In this document: positions 11,801 to 21,483 of the stretch, piece after piece
Position numbering within the stretch: the first letter of the stretch is position 1
Layout of the letters: every line of letters begins with the position of its first letter
Source: Anastrepha obliqua
Taxonomy: Eukaryota; Arthropoda; Insecta; Diptera; Tephritidae
NCBI RefSeq assembly: GCF_027943255.1
Contig: NC_072892.1
Location: forward strand, 23,335,792-23,399,791
Direction: 5' to 3'
Length of the DNA stretch: 64,000 bases
Translations under genes and position numbers: made by a program
The notes under the pieces: model-generated
Told to the model about the DNA's origin: nothing
What the model saw: only the letters and a program-made list of their open reading frames with translations
Databases searched by the model: none

Positions 11801-14652
11801 GAAGGGGGCACAAAGTATGCCGCTGCAGATTTTCTAACTATTGCCGATTTCGCTTTGGTCTCGGCCACTTTATGTTTGGAAGCAATAAGTTTTGATTTAT
11901 CAAACTATCCATTGGTGCAAAAGTGGTATGAAACATTTAAAAAGGAAAATCCCGAATTATGGGAAATCGCTAAAAGTGGAATGCTGGAAATTGCCGAATT
12001 CGAAAAAAATCCACCTGACCTTTCACATATGAATCATCCATTCCATCCGACTCGCAAACCGAAAGTATAATAAGTTTGAAGCATTTGGAGCTTGTAACAG
12101 AAATCTTGTACACTTTTAAGTGTTTTTCGAGCCGAAGTACTTGAAAAAGTTGCATAAAGCTTTGCTTTTATTATATTATTTATATTTTATTGATATTAAA
12201 TCATTTACGGCATAAAAATACAATATAAACCATAGTTTATATATTCTATATATTAAGCCAGCTGTTATAGGTGGGACATAAAACCCGATCATCCCCTGTG
12301 GCGCATATATATATATTAGGCCGGGTCGATTTGTGGGGAGGCAAAAAAATCGTCCATTGCTCTGTGAAAATCATATTCTAGGGATCAAAATAAGAAACTT
12401 TGCCGAAGGAACCATACCTCTAAAACGAATTCTGATGTCCCCCAATTTGGGTCGAACTTTTAGTGTCTTTCGTGGGGAGGCACAAAAAAATCGCCCATTG
12501 CTCTGTGAAAATCATATTCTAGGGATCAAAATAAGAAACTTTGCCGAAGGAACCATACCTCTAAAACGATTTCTGATGTCCCCCAATTTGGGTCGAACTT
12601 TTTAGTTTCTTTTCTCATGTAAAGGCCAAAAATGGTGATATTTTGAAATGATTGTATGGGGAACCCCCCAGGGGAGTTCCAGGGGGTGTGCCACTGGCAT
12701 GGGTGGATCGGCCGTCCAAAGTTAGTGGGGGTCGGTCATACATTTGGACTCGATTGGAGCACTCAAAATGGGTGAAAGTGGGATTTTTCGTTCGACCCAA
12801 ATTGGGGGACATCAGAATTCGTTTCAGAGGTATGGTTCCTTCGGCAAAGTTTCTTATTTTGATCCCTAGAATACGATTTTTACAGAGCAATGAGTGATTT
12901 TTAAAACGACCCGCCCTAATATATATGTATATAATTGGCGCGTACACCCTTTTTGACTGTTTGGCCGAGCTCCTCCTCCTATTTGTGGCGTGCGTCTTGA
13001 TGTTCCACAAATCGAGGGACCTACAGTTTGAAGCCGACTACTAACGGCAGATTTTTTATGAGAAGCCTTTTCATGGCAGAAATACACTCGGAGGTTTGCC
13101 ATTGCCTGCCGAGGGGCTGCTATCGGATTGGTCAGCAAAGTTAAGTATCTTGGCTTTGTCCTGGATGCCAAGCTTAACTGAAAGAGGCATGCTGTATGCC
13201 ATCTGTCTATGTGCAGACATCAATTTAGATAGGAATCTGCAAAATAAGCTAATTGCCATTCTGAGCGACAGCCAGGCGGCACTCCAGGCATTGTTATATC
13301 CTATGAGGTTAAGTCCTCACTAACCCTTGAGTGTATCGAGGAACTGAATTTGTTAGGAACGCACATCGCAGCTGACCAATTTTAGTCACAGGACCCAGGG
13401 GTATAAGTGGGAACGAAGTAGCGGATGCTTTGGCAAAAGAGGCTGCGGCTTTGCCGTTAAAAGGGCTCCGAGTCCTTTTTTGCTATGGCACAACATTCGA
13501 GGAGAAGTTCAAGGGTGAAGAGTTGCGAAGAGGTTTAGAGGTACAACGAAAACTTATAACTCTCCCTAAGGATAAACTGATAATGTTCACGAGCATTCTC
13601 ACAGGCCATTGCATATTACGCAGTCATCTGCACAGGATTGGGATATGCTCAAATGACTCTTGTCGCTTCTGTGACCCATCCCCGGAGAATCCAATACACC
13701 TTCTCTTAGAGTGTAGCGCTATAGCGCGGGGAAGATTCAGACATCTGAGCCAATTGCAGGCAGAAAAAAGGCACATACGCTCAGCCCTACGCCATCTTGA
13801 GCTTATCAAATGTTTTACAGCGTGCCATCAGTGATTTCACTAACTTTAAATTATATATTATATTTACCTGAAGTCCTCAATTAAACTTCCAATTGCCTCA
13901 GAAAGTTTTCGATGCGTTCGTCCCCATGCCGATTCTTGTGTAACATCGCCCAATAACGCTTTCGGGTCTGGATCCAAATAATTATCCAATTGCTTCCGTG
14001 CTGACTTACTAAGTAAATCCATTTTACTCAAAACATTAACATGTGGCATCTCCAAATTAGCCATAACACTTAGAGCAGCCATGGTGCCCGACAGAAATTT
14101 CGCACCATCAACCATGAACTGAGAATCCACGAGAAAAACCGTGCAAATGCGGAAATTCCAAGACTCCAACAACTGTACTAACTGCTTTCCCATCGATAAA
14201 TGTGTGAAAAGTTCTATTTGTCCAGGCATATCAAAGAGTATATAGTCGTCATCGGGTTCTCCACCAATATCATTGTCGGAATCATCCGCACCACATAGTT
14301 GCTCTTTTAACCAATCCTGGTTTTCTATTAAGTATTCCAAGCAAAATATCAGGCCTCCATTGGGACCATAGTGAAGTTCTTTATCTTCCATTGCATCGTC
14401 CAATTGAATCAGATCGCGTATATCGACCAACGGTTGATAGTCAAAATGTTCTGCCGCCGGATCTAGGTTCACTACTTCGATCGCACGTTTTGAATCTTGA
14501 GCATGGCGCTGCATATATGTGCAATATGTTGACTGTTTTTTTTTTTTTTAAGATAATCATACATGTTAACTTTATCTGAAATATTAATTAAGTTAAAATA
14601 TACTTACTTTGCCACTGCCAGCCGGGCCAACCACAACCTGGGCATACCGCAT
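2690..14652 (-). CDS. Gpn3: GPN-loop GTPase 3 (GPN3), split by an 11-kb intron that holds gfzf
   Basis: Three exons on the minus strand: 14652-14608, 14532-13868 and 2858-2690, giving 292 residues (human GPN3, from memory, is about 284). Exon 1 encodes MRYAQVVVGPAGSGK and exon 2 begins with Ser-Thr, so the first intron (14533-14607) cuts the P-loop between its Lys and Ser. The family-defining Gly-Pro-Asn triplet is at about residues 71-73 and the G3 motif DMPGQ at about 116-120. An acidic insert (about 95-110) separates them. Exon 2 ends in phase 2 (AG before GTAAAT); the distant exon supplies the T that makes Ser. The joined sequence then reads LVRFVP...DDEES...IQYGED, matching the conserved GPN3 C-terminus. 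GPN GTPases help assemble and import RNA polymerase II. The whole gfzf gene lies in intron 2 on the opposite strand. Confidence 0.92.
2989..3012. promoter_or_regulatory. Pair of DRE-like motifs upstream of gfzf
   Basis: ATCGATA (2989-2995) and TATCGAT (3006-3012) each match seven of eight bases of the palindromic DRE (TATCGATA) bound by DREF/BEAF-32 at Drosophila housekeeping promoters. They lie about 660 bp upstream of the gfzf start codon and inside the GPN3 intron. Assignment to gfzf is an inference from position. Confidence 0.35.
3013..3670 (+). other. 5' flank and probable 5' UTR of gfzf
   Basis: No convincing coding sequence. An open frame at 2970-3164 has no family resemblance. The stretch is AT-rich and leads into the gfzf start codon, so it most likely holds the promoter and 5' UTR. 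No TATA box or initiator could be fixed by eye. Confidence 0.4.
3671..12070 (+). CDS. gfzf: gfzf: four FLYWCH zinc fingers plus C-terminal glutathione S-transferase
   Basis: Five coding exons: 3671-4228, 6346-7334, 7456-8271, 11301-11442 and 11510-12070. All phases match (0, 2, 2, 0), giving 1,021 residues. FLYWCH domains lie at about residues 11-80, 192-262, 374-445 and 658-728. Each has a S/T-A-x-G start, an L/I-C-V/L-D/E-G/N-x-x-Y core, a W-x-C...C pair and a closing H-x-H. The last two exons encode a full GST: N-terminal LYAVSDGPPS, the G-site loop IPVLDDDGFYLPES, and an all-helical C-terminal half. This FLYWCH-GST fusion is the hallmark of Drosophila gfzf, known from the literature as a nuclear, fast-evolving factor involved in D. 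melanogaster/D. simulans hybrid lethality and as an M1BP co-activator. Introns 1 and 3 are inflated by transposons. The gene lies inside GPN3 intron 2, antisense to it. Confidence 0.93.
4498..5660 (-). mobile_element. Non-LTR retrotransposon RNase H fragment, split by a younger insertion
   Basis: On the minus strand, 5660 to about 5297 reads like an RNase H region (GITGNEVAGEA, LPKDK). About 4653 to 4498 continues the same element (LRSHLHMIGI, then a Cys/His knuckle, then LECSAIA). Both halves match the family at 13117-13834, where they are contiguous. The break falls after LPKDK and is filled by the element at 4660-5292. Stops and frameshifts show it is dead. Confidence 0.7.
4660..5292. mobile_element. 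TIR-like insertion, ACGTGATAACGT family, copy 1
   Basis: It starts ACGTGATAACGTCTTATAAT and ends with a related inverted stretch (GACGTTGTCACGT) plus a conserved tail (GTCAGTAAACCGACTTTACA). It sits inside the non-LTR fragment, flanked by T-runs. A second copy is at 45335-45720. No coding capacity was seen. Superfamily not identified. Confidence 0.6.
5930..6205 (-). mobile_element. tRNA-derived SINE copy A
   Basis: On the minus strand it begins GGCCACCGTAGCCGGATGG, an A-box-like head, and ends with the family tail (CGGAGTGTATTTCTGCCATG... AGGAGGAGCTCGGC). The B-box is degraded. It lies in gfzf intron 1. Confidence 0.75.
8322..8364 (+). other. Possible alternative terminal exon of gfzf (FLYWCH-only form)
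   Basis: An AG acceptor at 8320-8321 lies 50 bp after the exon-3 donor and would add a 13-residue tail (TKRDIAQKRDTEI) and a TAG in the right phase. The intron would be only 50 bp, short even for a fly, so this may be chance. Confidence 0.2.
8600..9395 (+). mobile_element. Decayed mariner transposon in gfzf intron 3
   Basis: Inverted ends GAAAAGTCCCGGGCCTAACA (near 8605) and its near-complement near 9360. Between them, broken frames carry mariner transposase pieces: an N-terminal KRGRRDTDDAQRSGRPNEA block and a C-terminal YSRDLDPGDYWLFADLKKML block followed by EEVIAETEAYFEE and a WND motif. The middle of the gene is deleted and stops interrupt it. Confidence 0.8.
9631..9928 (+). mobile_element. 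tRNA-derived SINE copy B
   Basis: Head GTAGCTGAATAGGTTGGTGCG (A-box), degraded B-box near 9690, then the family body (CTCCGAGTGTATTTCTGCCA) and the end CGCGCCAATT. It lies in gfzf intron 3. Confidence 0.8.
10372..10576 (+). mobile_element. SINE variant with a different tRNA-like head
   Basis: GCCGTAGCCGAGTGTGC is the A-box side and GGTTTCGAATCCT the B-box, spaced as in a tRNA with a longer variable region. The body is shortened but the last 80 bp (AAGACGCACGCTACAAATAG... GCGCCAATT) match the common SINE tail. It lies in gfzf intron 3. Confidence 0.65.
10577..11300 (+). other. Remainder of gfzf intron 3
   Basis: AT-rich intron sequence with no recognised gene. If a short GST transcript exists, its promoter should be in about 10,900-11,290. 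Nothing there is diagnostic by eye. Confidence 0.3.
11301..12070 (+). other. gfzf: GST module of gfzf and possible stand-alone GST isoform
   Basis: Exons 11301-11442 and 11510-12070. The first begins one base before an ATG, with a second ATG two codons on, right after a pyrimidine-rich acceptor ending at 11300. The same exon can therefore be read through from the FLYWCH exons (GG plus T makes Gly) or started de novo to give a protein of about 234 residues. Drosophila gfzf is reported to make a short GST-containing form; whether this fly does is unknown. The class looks delta/epsilon-like, with a Ser-rich N-terminus rather than a catalytic Tyr. Confidence 0.5.
12071..12315 (+). other. gfzf 3' UTR and flank
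   Basis: AT-rich sequence directly after the stop codon. No canonical AATAAA was seen; ATTAAA occurs near 12198. Confidence 0.35.
12316..12919. mobile_element. Short TIR element with a tandemly duplicated left end
   Basis: Left end TTAGGCCGGGTCG and right end CGACCCGCCCTAA, flanked by AT repeats. The left inverted-repeat region occurs twice in tandem (about 12333-12475 and 12472-12612, period about 139 bp). One inverted copy is on the right (about 12780-12912). The apparent ORFs in it are only translations of these repeats. Non-autonomous; superfamily not identified. Confidence 0.7.
12933..13116 (-). mobile_element. SINE copy D, head missing
   Basis: On the minus strand it carries the SINE body and tail (ending CGCGCCAATT followed by a TA-rich run). 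The tRNA-like head is gone, cut where the adjoining non-LTR fragment begins. Confidence 0.7.
13117..13834 (+). mobile_element. Non-LTR retrotransposon RNase H fragment
   Basis: Frames show an RNase H tract (ILSDSQAALQAL, GPRGISGNEVADALAKEA) followed by a zinc-knuckle-like tail (CRFCDPSPENPIHLLLECSA). This order is typical of the ORF2 end of I/LOA/R1-type elements. The first part is frameshifted; 13430-13834 is open. It lies just downstream of the 3' boundary of GPN3 exon 2, inside its intron. Confidence 0.75.
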
Positions 14653-14778
14653 TTTGTTTTCAATTGTAAGCAGCAAGATAAATTCCCATCAACAAGTTAA
14701 CAGCTGATTCACTTTTTTTAAATGGGCTGCTCTAAATTGTCAAAGTTTGTTTATCTTTCACTTTGTTGTAGTACAGTG
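14653..14778 (-). promoter_or_regulatory. Probable GPN3 promoter region
   Basis: 126 bp between the GPN3 start codon and the repeat that begins at 14779. It contains a CAGCTG E-box and little else. The position implies the core promoter and a short 5' UTR; no TATA box was found. Confidence 0.35.
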
Positions 14779-15440
14779 CAAAGGCGAATTAAGTACCTAA
14801 GGTGGCGCCATTAAAAAACAGTTACTTTATATTTAGCGATTTTGGCAAGTCTGACGTCAGCTCATAAAACAAAACAAAAAAAGTAGGAAAAGTTACGTGT
14901 TTGTGAATATTCAGTAAATGGCTTGGTAGTTTTGTGATTTGTGAGATTTAAACTAATAAAACTAATGAACACGAAGTGTTGTATGTTAAATTGTGACAGC
15001 ACAAATTGATATAAAGCCTCCAAATGCAGTTTGTTTGCGTTTTTATGTGGATGATGTCGTGGTAAGGAAGTGTGTGTTTGTAAGTATAATTTTTTTTTGT
15101 TTGGCAATTTCCATTGTTTTCGCGTACTCGTTCTCTTCACAAACAAGTAATTGTCCTATCTTTTGTTTAGATATCCGTAATCTCTGACGTCGCGTCGGGT
15201 TGGGAAGCTGCAATCTCGTAATCTTTCATTCTTCAAAACTCCGGATGATGATGAAATGAAAAGGTGGTCCCCATGACCACTTGAACCAACATACCTATCT
15301 ACCATCGTTCTTTTCGATCCGGATATAACCGCTTATTTCCAAAACCTACCATTAGATATCCTCGATGACGGTATTGAGCAGAGCATCGACATAGGCTAGG
15401 CTTAGAAAGCTAGCTACAAATACAACAATAATAATAGATT
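14779..15440 (+). mobile_element. TIR element relic with THAP-like coding remnants
   Basis: It starts AAAGGCGAATTAAGTACCTA, similar to other TIR ends in 17.9-25.9 kb. Then comes a segment (14835-14960) repeated at 19165-19300, and a frame reading KCCMLNCDSTN. Further on, about 15215-15265, reads NLSFFKTPDDDEMKRW, like the middle of a THAP zinc finger. Stops separate the two pieces. P-element-like transposases carry N-terminal THAP domains, which suggests a decayed element. Confidence 0.4.
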
Positions 15441-16088
15441 TGAAAAAGGAAGAAGTGAAACAGAGGGCCTTTGCTAATTGCTAATAAATTGGATTATAAT
15501 TACATTTTTTGAGGCAAGGCAAAGGCATAACATAACACAACAAAGAAGAAGACAGGAGAAAAATAAAATTAAAATATAATCAAATTATAAGGTAATAAAA
15601 ATATATGCATAGGTATACATTAGTTAAAAAAAGCAAAACTTATATTATTATATTGTTTTGTTTTGTTCCACTGTTATTGTTAAAACTTTTAAATTCAGTT
15701 CCGAAAGAATTGAGCTCAGAAAAGATAGTTTTTAATTTCTTAACCCACTGCTCTTCTTCTGAATCAAAAAAATGATCAAAAATTTCTGACAGGCACAGCA
15801 GAATTGTCAAGTTTTCCGATCATAGTACAGAGTGTTTTCACCATAGACGTTTTCTGCTGACTGGCACAGTCCCAGAGTCCTTTACACAGAATTTTGACAC
15901 TCTGGCAACGATAACAAAGTAGGAATATTCTAGTACATTCAGCAGAAAAACAATAACAAAACTAGGTGAACTGTCAAATGCACAATAATAAAGAAAAGCG
16001 AGGAATTTAAAGCAAACAGCATTAGACGATTTTAACAAAACATATTTATTTCATGCAGAACGAAGAAAATAATTATTGGCCTAACAAA

Positions 16089-17085
16089 ATGCAGTAAGTT
16101 GTAATTTTGATATAGTATTTACCAGTTTTATAACTACTTTATTATAAAATTTTGGACAATAATAGTGGCGCAGAAACGGAGTCGACGACAACAGCTGCGA
16201 CTGCATCTGGACAACAATCAAGTTTTACTCCATACCAGCAATCAATACAATCCATGCCGCATTTAATGCCTAATCCTTCACCGACACCGTGGAACCTTCA
16301 TACAATGCCATGGAAAATAGCTAGCACAAGTGTAGGGCAAAATAGCGTAATGCAGTTTAGTGCCCAAGTTAACGAGGATGTTCATTGTCGAACAGCTCTT
16401 CATCAGAAACGCAAATCAGATATAGAAGTTCAAGTGTAAGTTAATACTGATAGTTTGAAGTTTTTTTAATAACGATCTGCATATTTTTTTATGCAGACCC
16501 GTCAAGCAATTCATTTCAGAAGAAAAAATCACTGCTCATTTTAATGGCCTGCACATATCTAGTGATTACATTCAAAATGATATACATGAGACTAACAACT
16601 CTATGTCCGGTGATGACACACCTAGTACTAGTACCGGTAGATGCTTTACTAATCTCACATACGAAGACTATCAGATAACTGCGAAAGAATTAGAACAAAA
16701 ATTGCGTAACGCCAGCCGCTTTACTGTGTGTGACCAGTTAAAAAGACTTCAAGAGCAAGAACTTAAATCAAGCTTTTTACCAGAAGCGCTTTTAAATCGA
16801 ATCGAAAAACCTTGTACCGCCTTGGTGCTTTGGCAGCCACCTCCAGTGCTAGAGTTACTCCATCGCAAAAAAGAAAATGAATTGACTCCAACCAGCAGCG
16901 ATAGTACAAGTGCAGATAGTTTTGGCACTGCTGATATAGCGGATGCTGATACTATATGCGACGATGACGAATTTTCTGAACATGATCCCGAGTTGGAAGA
17001 TATCGACGACTTTGTGGACAATAATAATACATGTCGTTTGGATTTTAACAATATGAAAGCCGATCATATGGAGGAAGATTTGTAG
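16089..17085 (+). CDS. HCFC1R1/HPIP-like small acidic protein
   Basis: Proposed exons 16089-16093 (ATGCA before GTAAGT), 16166-16435 and 16497-17085, giving 287 residues. The tiny first exon is inferred: the frame of exon 2 has a stop at 16131 and no upstream ATG, and the AG at 16164-16165 joins in phase. Otherwise the first in-frame ATG is at 16254. The second junction (GTGTAAG/ATGCAG) is clear. After a Ser/Thr/Gln/Pro-rich N-terminus come KQFISEEKITAHFNGLHIS and, later, a CTALVLWQPPPVLELLHR block. These resemble the two conserved blocks of human host cell factor C1 regulator 1 (KQFLSEE... and a C-x-x-L-L-L-W motif). The C-terminus is strongly acidic. By analogy it could act in HCF-1 or CRM1-linked nuclear export, but this is inference. 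Confidence 0.6.
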
Positions 17086-17088
17086 TTC

Positions 17089-17094
17089 AATAAA
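17089..17094 (+). promoter_or_regulatory. Polyadenylation signal of the HPIP-like gene
   Basis: AATAAA begins four bases after the stop codon, which implies a very short 3' UTR. Confidence 0.45.
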
Positions 17095-19115
17095 AGTAAC
17101 TATTTTACGGACAAAATGTATTACTGAAAGTAATCTTCCATTTTCTAACGCTACTAATACGGATTTTAATAGGTTTTTTTATTGCTTCCGTAACGTTTCT
17201 TATAAAGCGCGGAGAAGTTGCCACTCTCGGAACTGAAATGTAGTTATGAAAAAAATATTTGTAGACGTACAAGTTGTGGTATAAATGAGTATATGTATTC
17301 CAGGAAGCTTTATAACTATAATTAATAATTTTCTACTTATTTTTGTAAAATACATTAAACTATTATAAGGCAATAACGTTTCGTCACAATGATTTATTTA
17401 TTATCATGTACAAATATGTAAATTGGAATCGAGTCCTAACGACATTTAAACATTTCTATTAAAAGTGGAAAGCTCACTTTTCAATTTAAATAAATACAAA
17501 CAAGTAATTTTTGATTGCATAGTTGAGTTGTTTACGTTGTTCTGTAAATTCCTGTATATTTTCCACATATGAAGTTTCCCCACAACAATAATATGCGTAC
17601 GCTTTGCAAATTTACATTTAAATCAGTATATAACATGAATTTGGGGAAAGTATGGAATGGGAAAATTTGTATTTACGATGCACAGAATCAAAATACAAAA
17701 CTGGCACCCATCTTCTTCGTCATCTCTTCCGTTCTACATAGGATTTTTTTCATGCAACTGCACCAGTGTGATGTCACGCATCTCTGATGGGCGCAAGTCT
17801 TCATAGATAATGAAGTCTTATTCTATCTGTCTTGAGTAATATGAGCATTCAAAACGTATATCAATAAAGTAGCAGCTGATTTGACTTGTTTCTATTTAAT
17901 ACATACGTTCTTCCCCAGGCGAATTCATGCAAGGTGGTGTATCACTATTCGATTTTGAGTCTTGATTGTCAAAGTATCCCACTTCCTTGTTGTTGCTTTG
18001 CTTGTTTACATTCTCATTGGTTAATTTATTCTAGCTTTCTCAATTGTACTGCTTGGGTTATTTATTCTGCGTGAGCACGACGATGTAGAGAACCTTCAGG
18101 ACACATCTGTCATAAGCTGAACTCTACGTTTCCTACATCAGGGAGGAAGATACATGTGAGAAGGAATATGGTACGAATGCGTACGAACAACCCATAGCAT
18201 TTGAAAAATATTGTAAATTGATGTTATGCGTTTTATTAAATATTAAACTAATAACAATCCTAAATGAAACCACTCGGCGCAATTTCACATTCGAAATAAA
18301 CGCCGTATATTATGGAACGTAAGAGCCTCAGCACAATATAGTCTTTATCAAACAACTCTTTGACGGTCCCTCTTGAATCAAGAGATGTGAAAATGCACAA
18401 ATTACACCAATTTTGCCGCAGATTAAATAGTTGGGTGTGAAGTCCGATTACGATCAAACTAAAAATGTTTAGCGCGTTTATGGTTTTGAAGCTCCAACAA
18501 TATTTCCATAAATGTTACGACTTTCCTTATAAAATGTCTAAGGTCTTTTGACCAAGCTATAACATTTTTTGTGTATTCGTTTACCATGTGTATAGCCCTA
18601 TTCGATTCGTAATTTCTCTGCCCTATGTTCAATACTGGAAATTCTGTAAAAATTGTAGTAAGGTACTTTTGAAACATTTGTAAACCACTGAGAGATTTTT
18701 GCGTTATGTTTTAAAATACAAATTAATTGTGGTGCTTATAAAAATGGGTAATTTTTTCTTCCGCTAACTTTTAAAGCGTTAGTAATCGATCAGTGTAGAC
18801 GACGTGGATCTAATAATTTATTCATTTCTCTTTAACACTTTTGGGCAACATTTTGTCGAATAATTGACAGGTCCGAATTTTACCAAATTATTCGACATTA
18901 GACTAGGGATGTCATGTATGAATGGAAATCGTAATTATATAATTAGCACAAATGCAACCCTGCCCGACGTAGTGTTGTGTGTGCACCCACAATCAACGCG
19001 ACTATTAGGTTGGCCAGACTATTTAGTGTGCAAAAATACAGCACGACCCAACGAATAATTGGCCAACCAAATTGTCTGTAGTGTGTGAAGGTTCTAAACA
19101 AACTTAGGCTGCTCC
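17095..19115. other. Intergenic stretch without a recognised gene
   Basis: AT-rich. A TIR end like that at 14779 occurs near 17920 (CAGGCGAATTCATGCAAGG). Two minus-strand open frames (18677-18459 and 18457-18260) look like one frame broken near 18465; neither resembles a family I know. Confidence 0.35.
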
Positions 19116-19310
19116 AAGGCAAATTGAATACAGAAGGTGGGGTCTTCCCAAAACTGTTACTTCATTTTTCGCGATTTTGGCAAGTGTGACGTCAGGCGCC
19201 TTTTCAATATCAAATAAACAAAAGGAGGAGGAATTACATGTTTGTGAAAATTCAATGAATGACTTGATAGTTTTGCGATTTGTGAGATTTAAACTAAACA
19301 ATTCTATCCT
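19116..19310 (+). mobile_element. Second copy of the THAP-linked TIR element, 5' end only
   Basis: CAAGGCAAATTGAATACAGA and the following about 180 bp match 14779-14960 with scattered changes. The copy stops before the THAP-like part. Confidence 0.5.
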
Positions 19311-19458
19311 TCTAGATATTCTTTCAATCAGACCATTGATATTCAAAGCACCCAATTGGAAAAACAAAATACATGTGCATGTTGCTATTGCTCTAGTGAC
19401 TTCACCTTGTATAGATTCGCCTTGTGTTTCTGGTGGATACAGGTTTCGTTTTCATTAG

Positions 19459-19656
19459 TTTCGTTGCCAGCGCGAGTTGTGGACGTGTGTGGATACTTTA
19501 TTTTACGGCAAATCATCTTCCAGCAGCAATAATCGGGCAGCTAAAAGAATTATTTGTCGATTGTGTGCTTCGCGCGACTCACAACAGTTCAAAAATAAGT
19601 GTTTCAGTGATAAAACGGAACAAACCGATATTTTCCTCAAGTATGTTTTGTGCAAT
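19459..19656 (+). other. Possible isolated coding exon with ZAD-like start
   Basis: A pyrimidine-rich acceptor (TTTCATTAG) opens a frame encoding a Ser-rich stretch and then IICRLCASRDSQ followed by FSDKTEQTDIFLKYVLCN. A GTAAAA donor-like site follows. The C-R-L-C start and spacing resemble the first half of a ZAD domain. No partner exons were found, so it may be a relic. Confidence 0.28.
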
Positions 19657-20742
19657 GTAAAATATTTAATAAAATTTATAAAAACACGCTACCCTACACG
19701 TAAATACATATGACGATAATCTAGAAAAGTGGAAATGTGATTTGTGCGAACCTTAGAGATTAATATATCAGCTTACATATAAAAAAATTCTGTGTACAAA
19801 TGTATCGGATGTTGATATGCCTATGTATATACTTATGTGCCATACGCACCCATAAAGGAATCCAAAAATTTAGAAGAATAGGCAATCCAATGTGGGATTA
19901 TTGGCATAAGCTTTAATGAGAATTCTTTGCATAAATACACATCCTCACTTATAGAGCATCTCGTTGTTGCAGAAAAATAAAATGAAACCAAAGTATCAGT
20001 GAACTTTGATAAAATGGAAGAGCGAAAACAAAGGTGGATGGATATGTGTCTCTTCCAAGCAAGCTCAGAGAAAATTAGGAACGTCTGTAAACACAATTCT
20101 TCGGTACCTGCGTAACTAATGTTTTAAGAAACGGGTGTGCTAAAGTAATGAAATTCCTGTTCCTAATAGTTTGGCTCTATGCACTGCAAAAAAATATACC
20201 TTGCAAATCCTTGGTCGAAAAGTGTAACTTTGTATTTACGTGAAATTTAACACAATCAGGTTTAAAGCGAGCGCTGGTTAATCAGTTCTGCAGTTGAATA
20301 TTCCAGTACCTGCACGCGTTTTTCTCTGCGCGTTTACTGTTCGCGTGAAAGAAAAATGATAAAAGGTTATAATCTGTACACATGTATGTATGAAGTTGAT
20401 GTTCAAAGTTAGATGGGGCGCAACCGAACTTGATTACCGCCGCTCGCTGGTAGAACATACACTGCTAAAAATTATGTAAAATAATACTATTGGCAATTGT
20501 TCGACGAGAATGCGTGGTAAAGTACTTGTATGTTATTGATGGTACCGGAAGATTGTAAGTCCTGTTTTGGGAAATATGGTTTCTACGGTAACACTCCAGC
20601 ATGAACTGCTTGCTAAACTTAAGAGCCCTAACTGAAAACATAAATAACTCACTGTGTAGGTGTTGGATAGGGGACATCAGGAGACATAAGGTTCGGATTG
20701 CAGTAAATTCGCGGACCTGAAGAACACAAGCAACCGATATTG

Positions 20743-21310
20743 TCAAAAACCAATATCAACGTAAACTCTCTGGTGGTTTAGGAAGTTACAAAATGTAGAG
20801 ATTGAAAAGCGAAGGAGAACACTATCCTGCGGCACTCCTTGCTTTATCCCTATCTGTTTAGGTATTTGATTTCGAAACGTTACTGACGAGTGTCGCCTAC
20901 ACAGGGAATTTGCGGAACACCTCTTCAGTCCCCGTGGGAGAGTAGATTTTTTGGTGCCAACTAGCTGAGTGGCATTGCTAATTGTCTCAAAAGCCTTGAA
21001 GAGATCCAGCGCCACTAGGTTTTCGTCTAAGTCTAATGTTTGCCCGTTTATCACTTTTCAGAGAATTGAAGATCTTTGTGATGCAAGCAACAGGTTTATC
21101 ATAGCTGATGAAAACAATCGGTGCACTTTTGCTTGGTAGACTGTACAACGGTCCGGTAACATGACACTCGTTTCTGTCAGCCGAAGGATGGAATATAAAT
21201 TGTCAGCTAAAAAGCCTCGAGCATCGCTTTGGGTCCGACGAAACACAATTTCCAATGGGATAGCCATTATGTAATTGTGCTTCGTCGGATTAGACAGAGG
21301 CTTTACCATT
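20743..21310 (-). mobile_element. Non-LTR retrotransposon reverse-transcriptase fragment
   Basis: Minus-strand frames read LVALDLFKAFETISNATQL, then LPRGLKRCSANSLCRRHSS and IKQGVPQDSVL, the RT palm region of jockey-like elements. The catalytic Y-A-D-D region is missing or frameshifted. Confidence 0.7.
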
Positions 21311-21483
21311 GATCAAAGCTGATGTGAGACGGAAAGTTGCAGGGCTTTAAATGCTCAACCCACTTGGTTATGTTGATTTACCAGTTGGCGAATCTCCAAA
21401 TTGAGACAATTTAACCGAAGATCACTGGAATAGGCCTGGTGTATGTGGTCATGTTAGTTTGCTAAAACAGCTGCCAGAACTAG

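Noticed and set aside
12333..13010. Open frames on both strands with repeated ENHILGIKIRNFAEG-type peptides
   Set aside because: They are translations of the direct and inverted arms of the TIR element at 12316-12919, not a protein repeat family.
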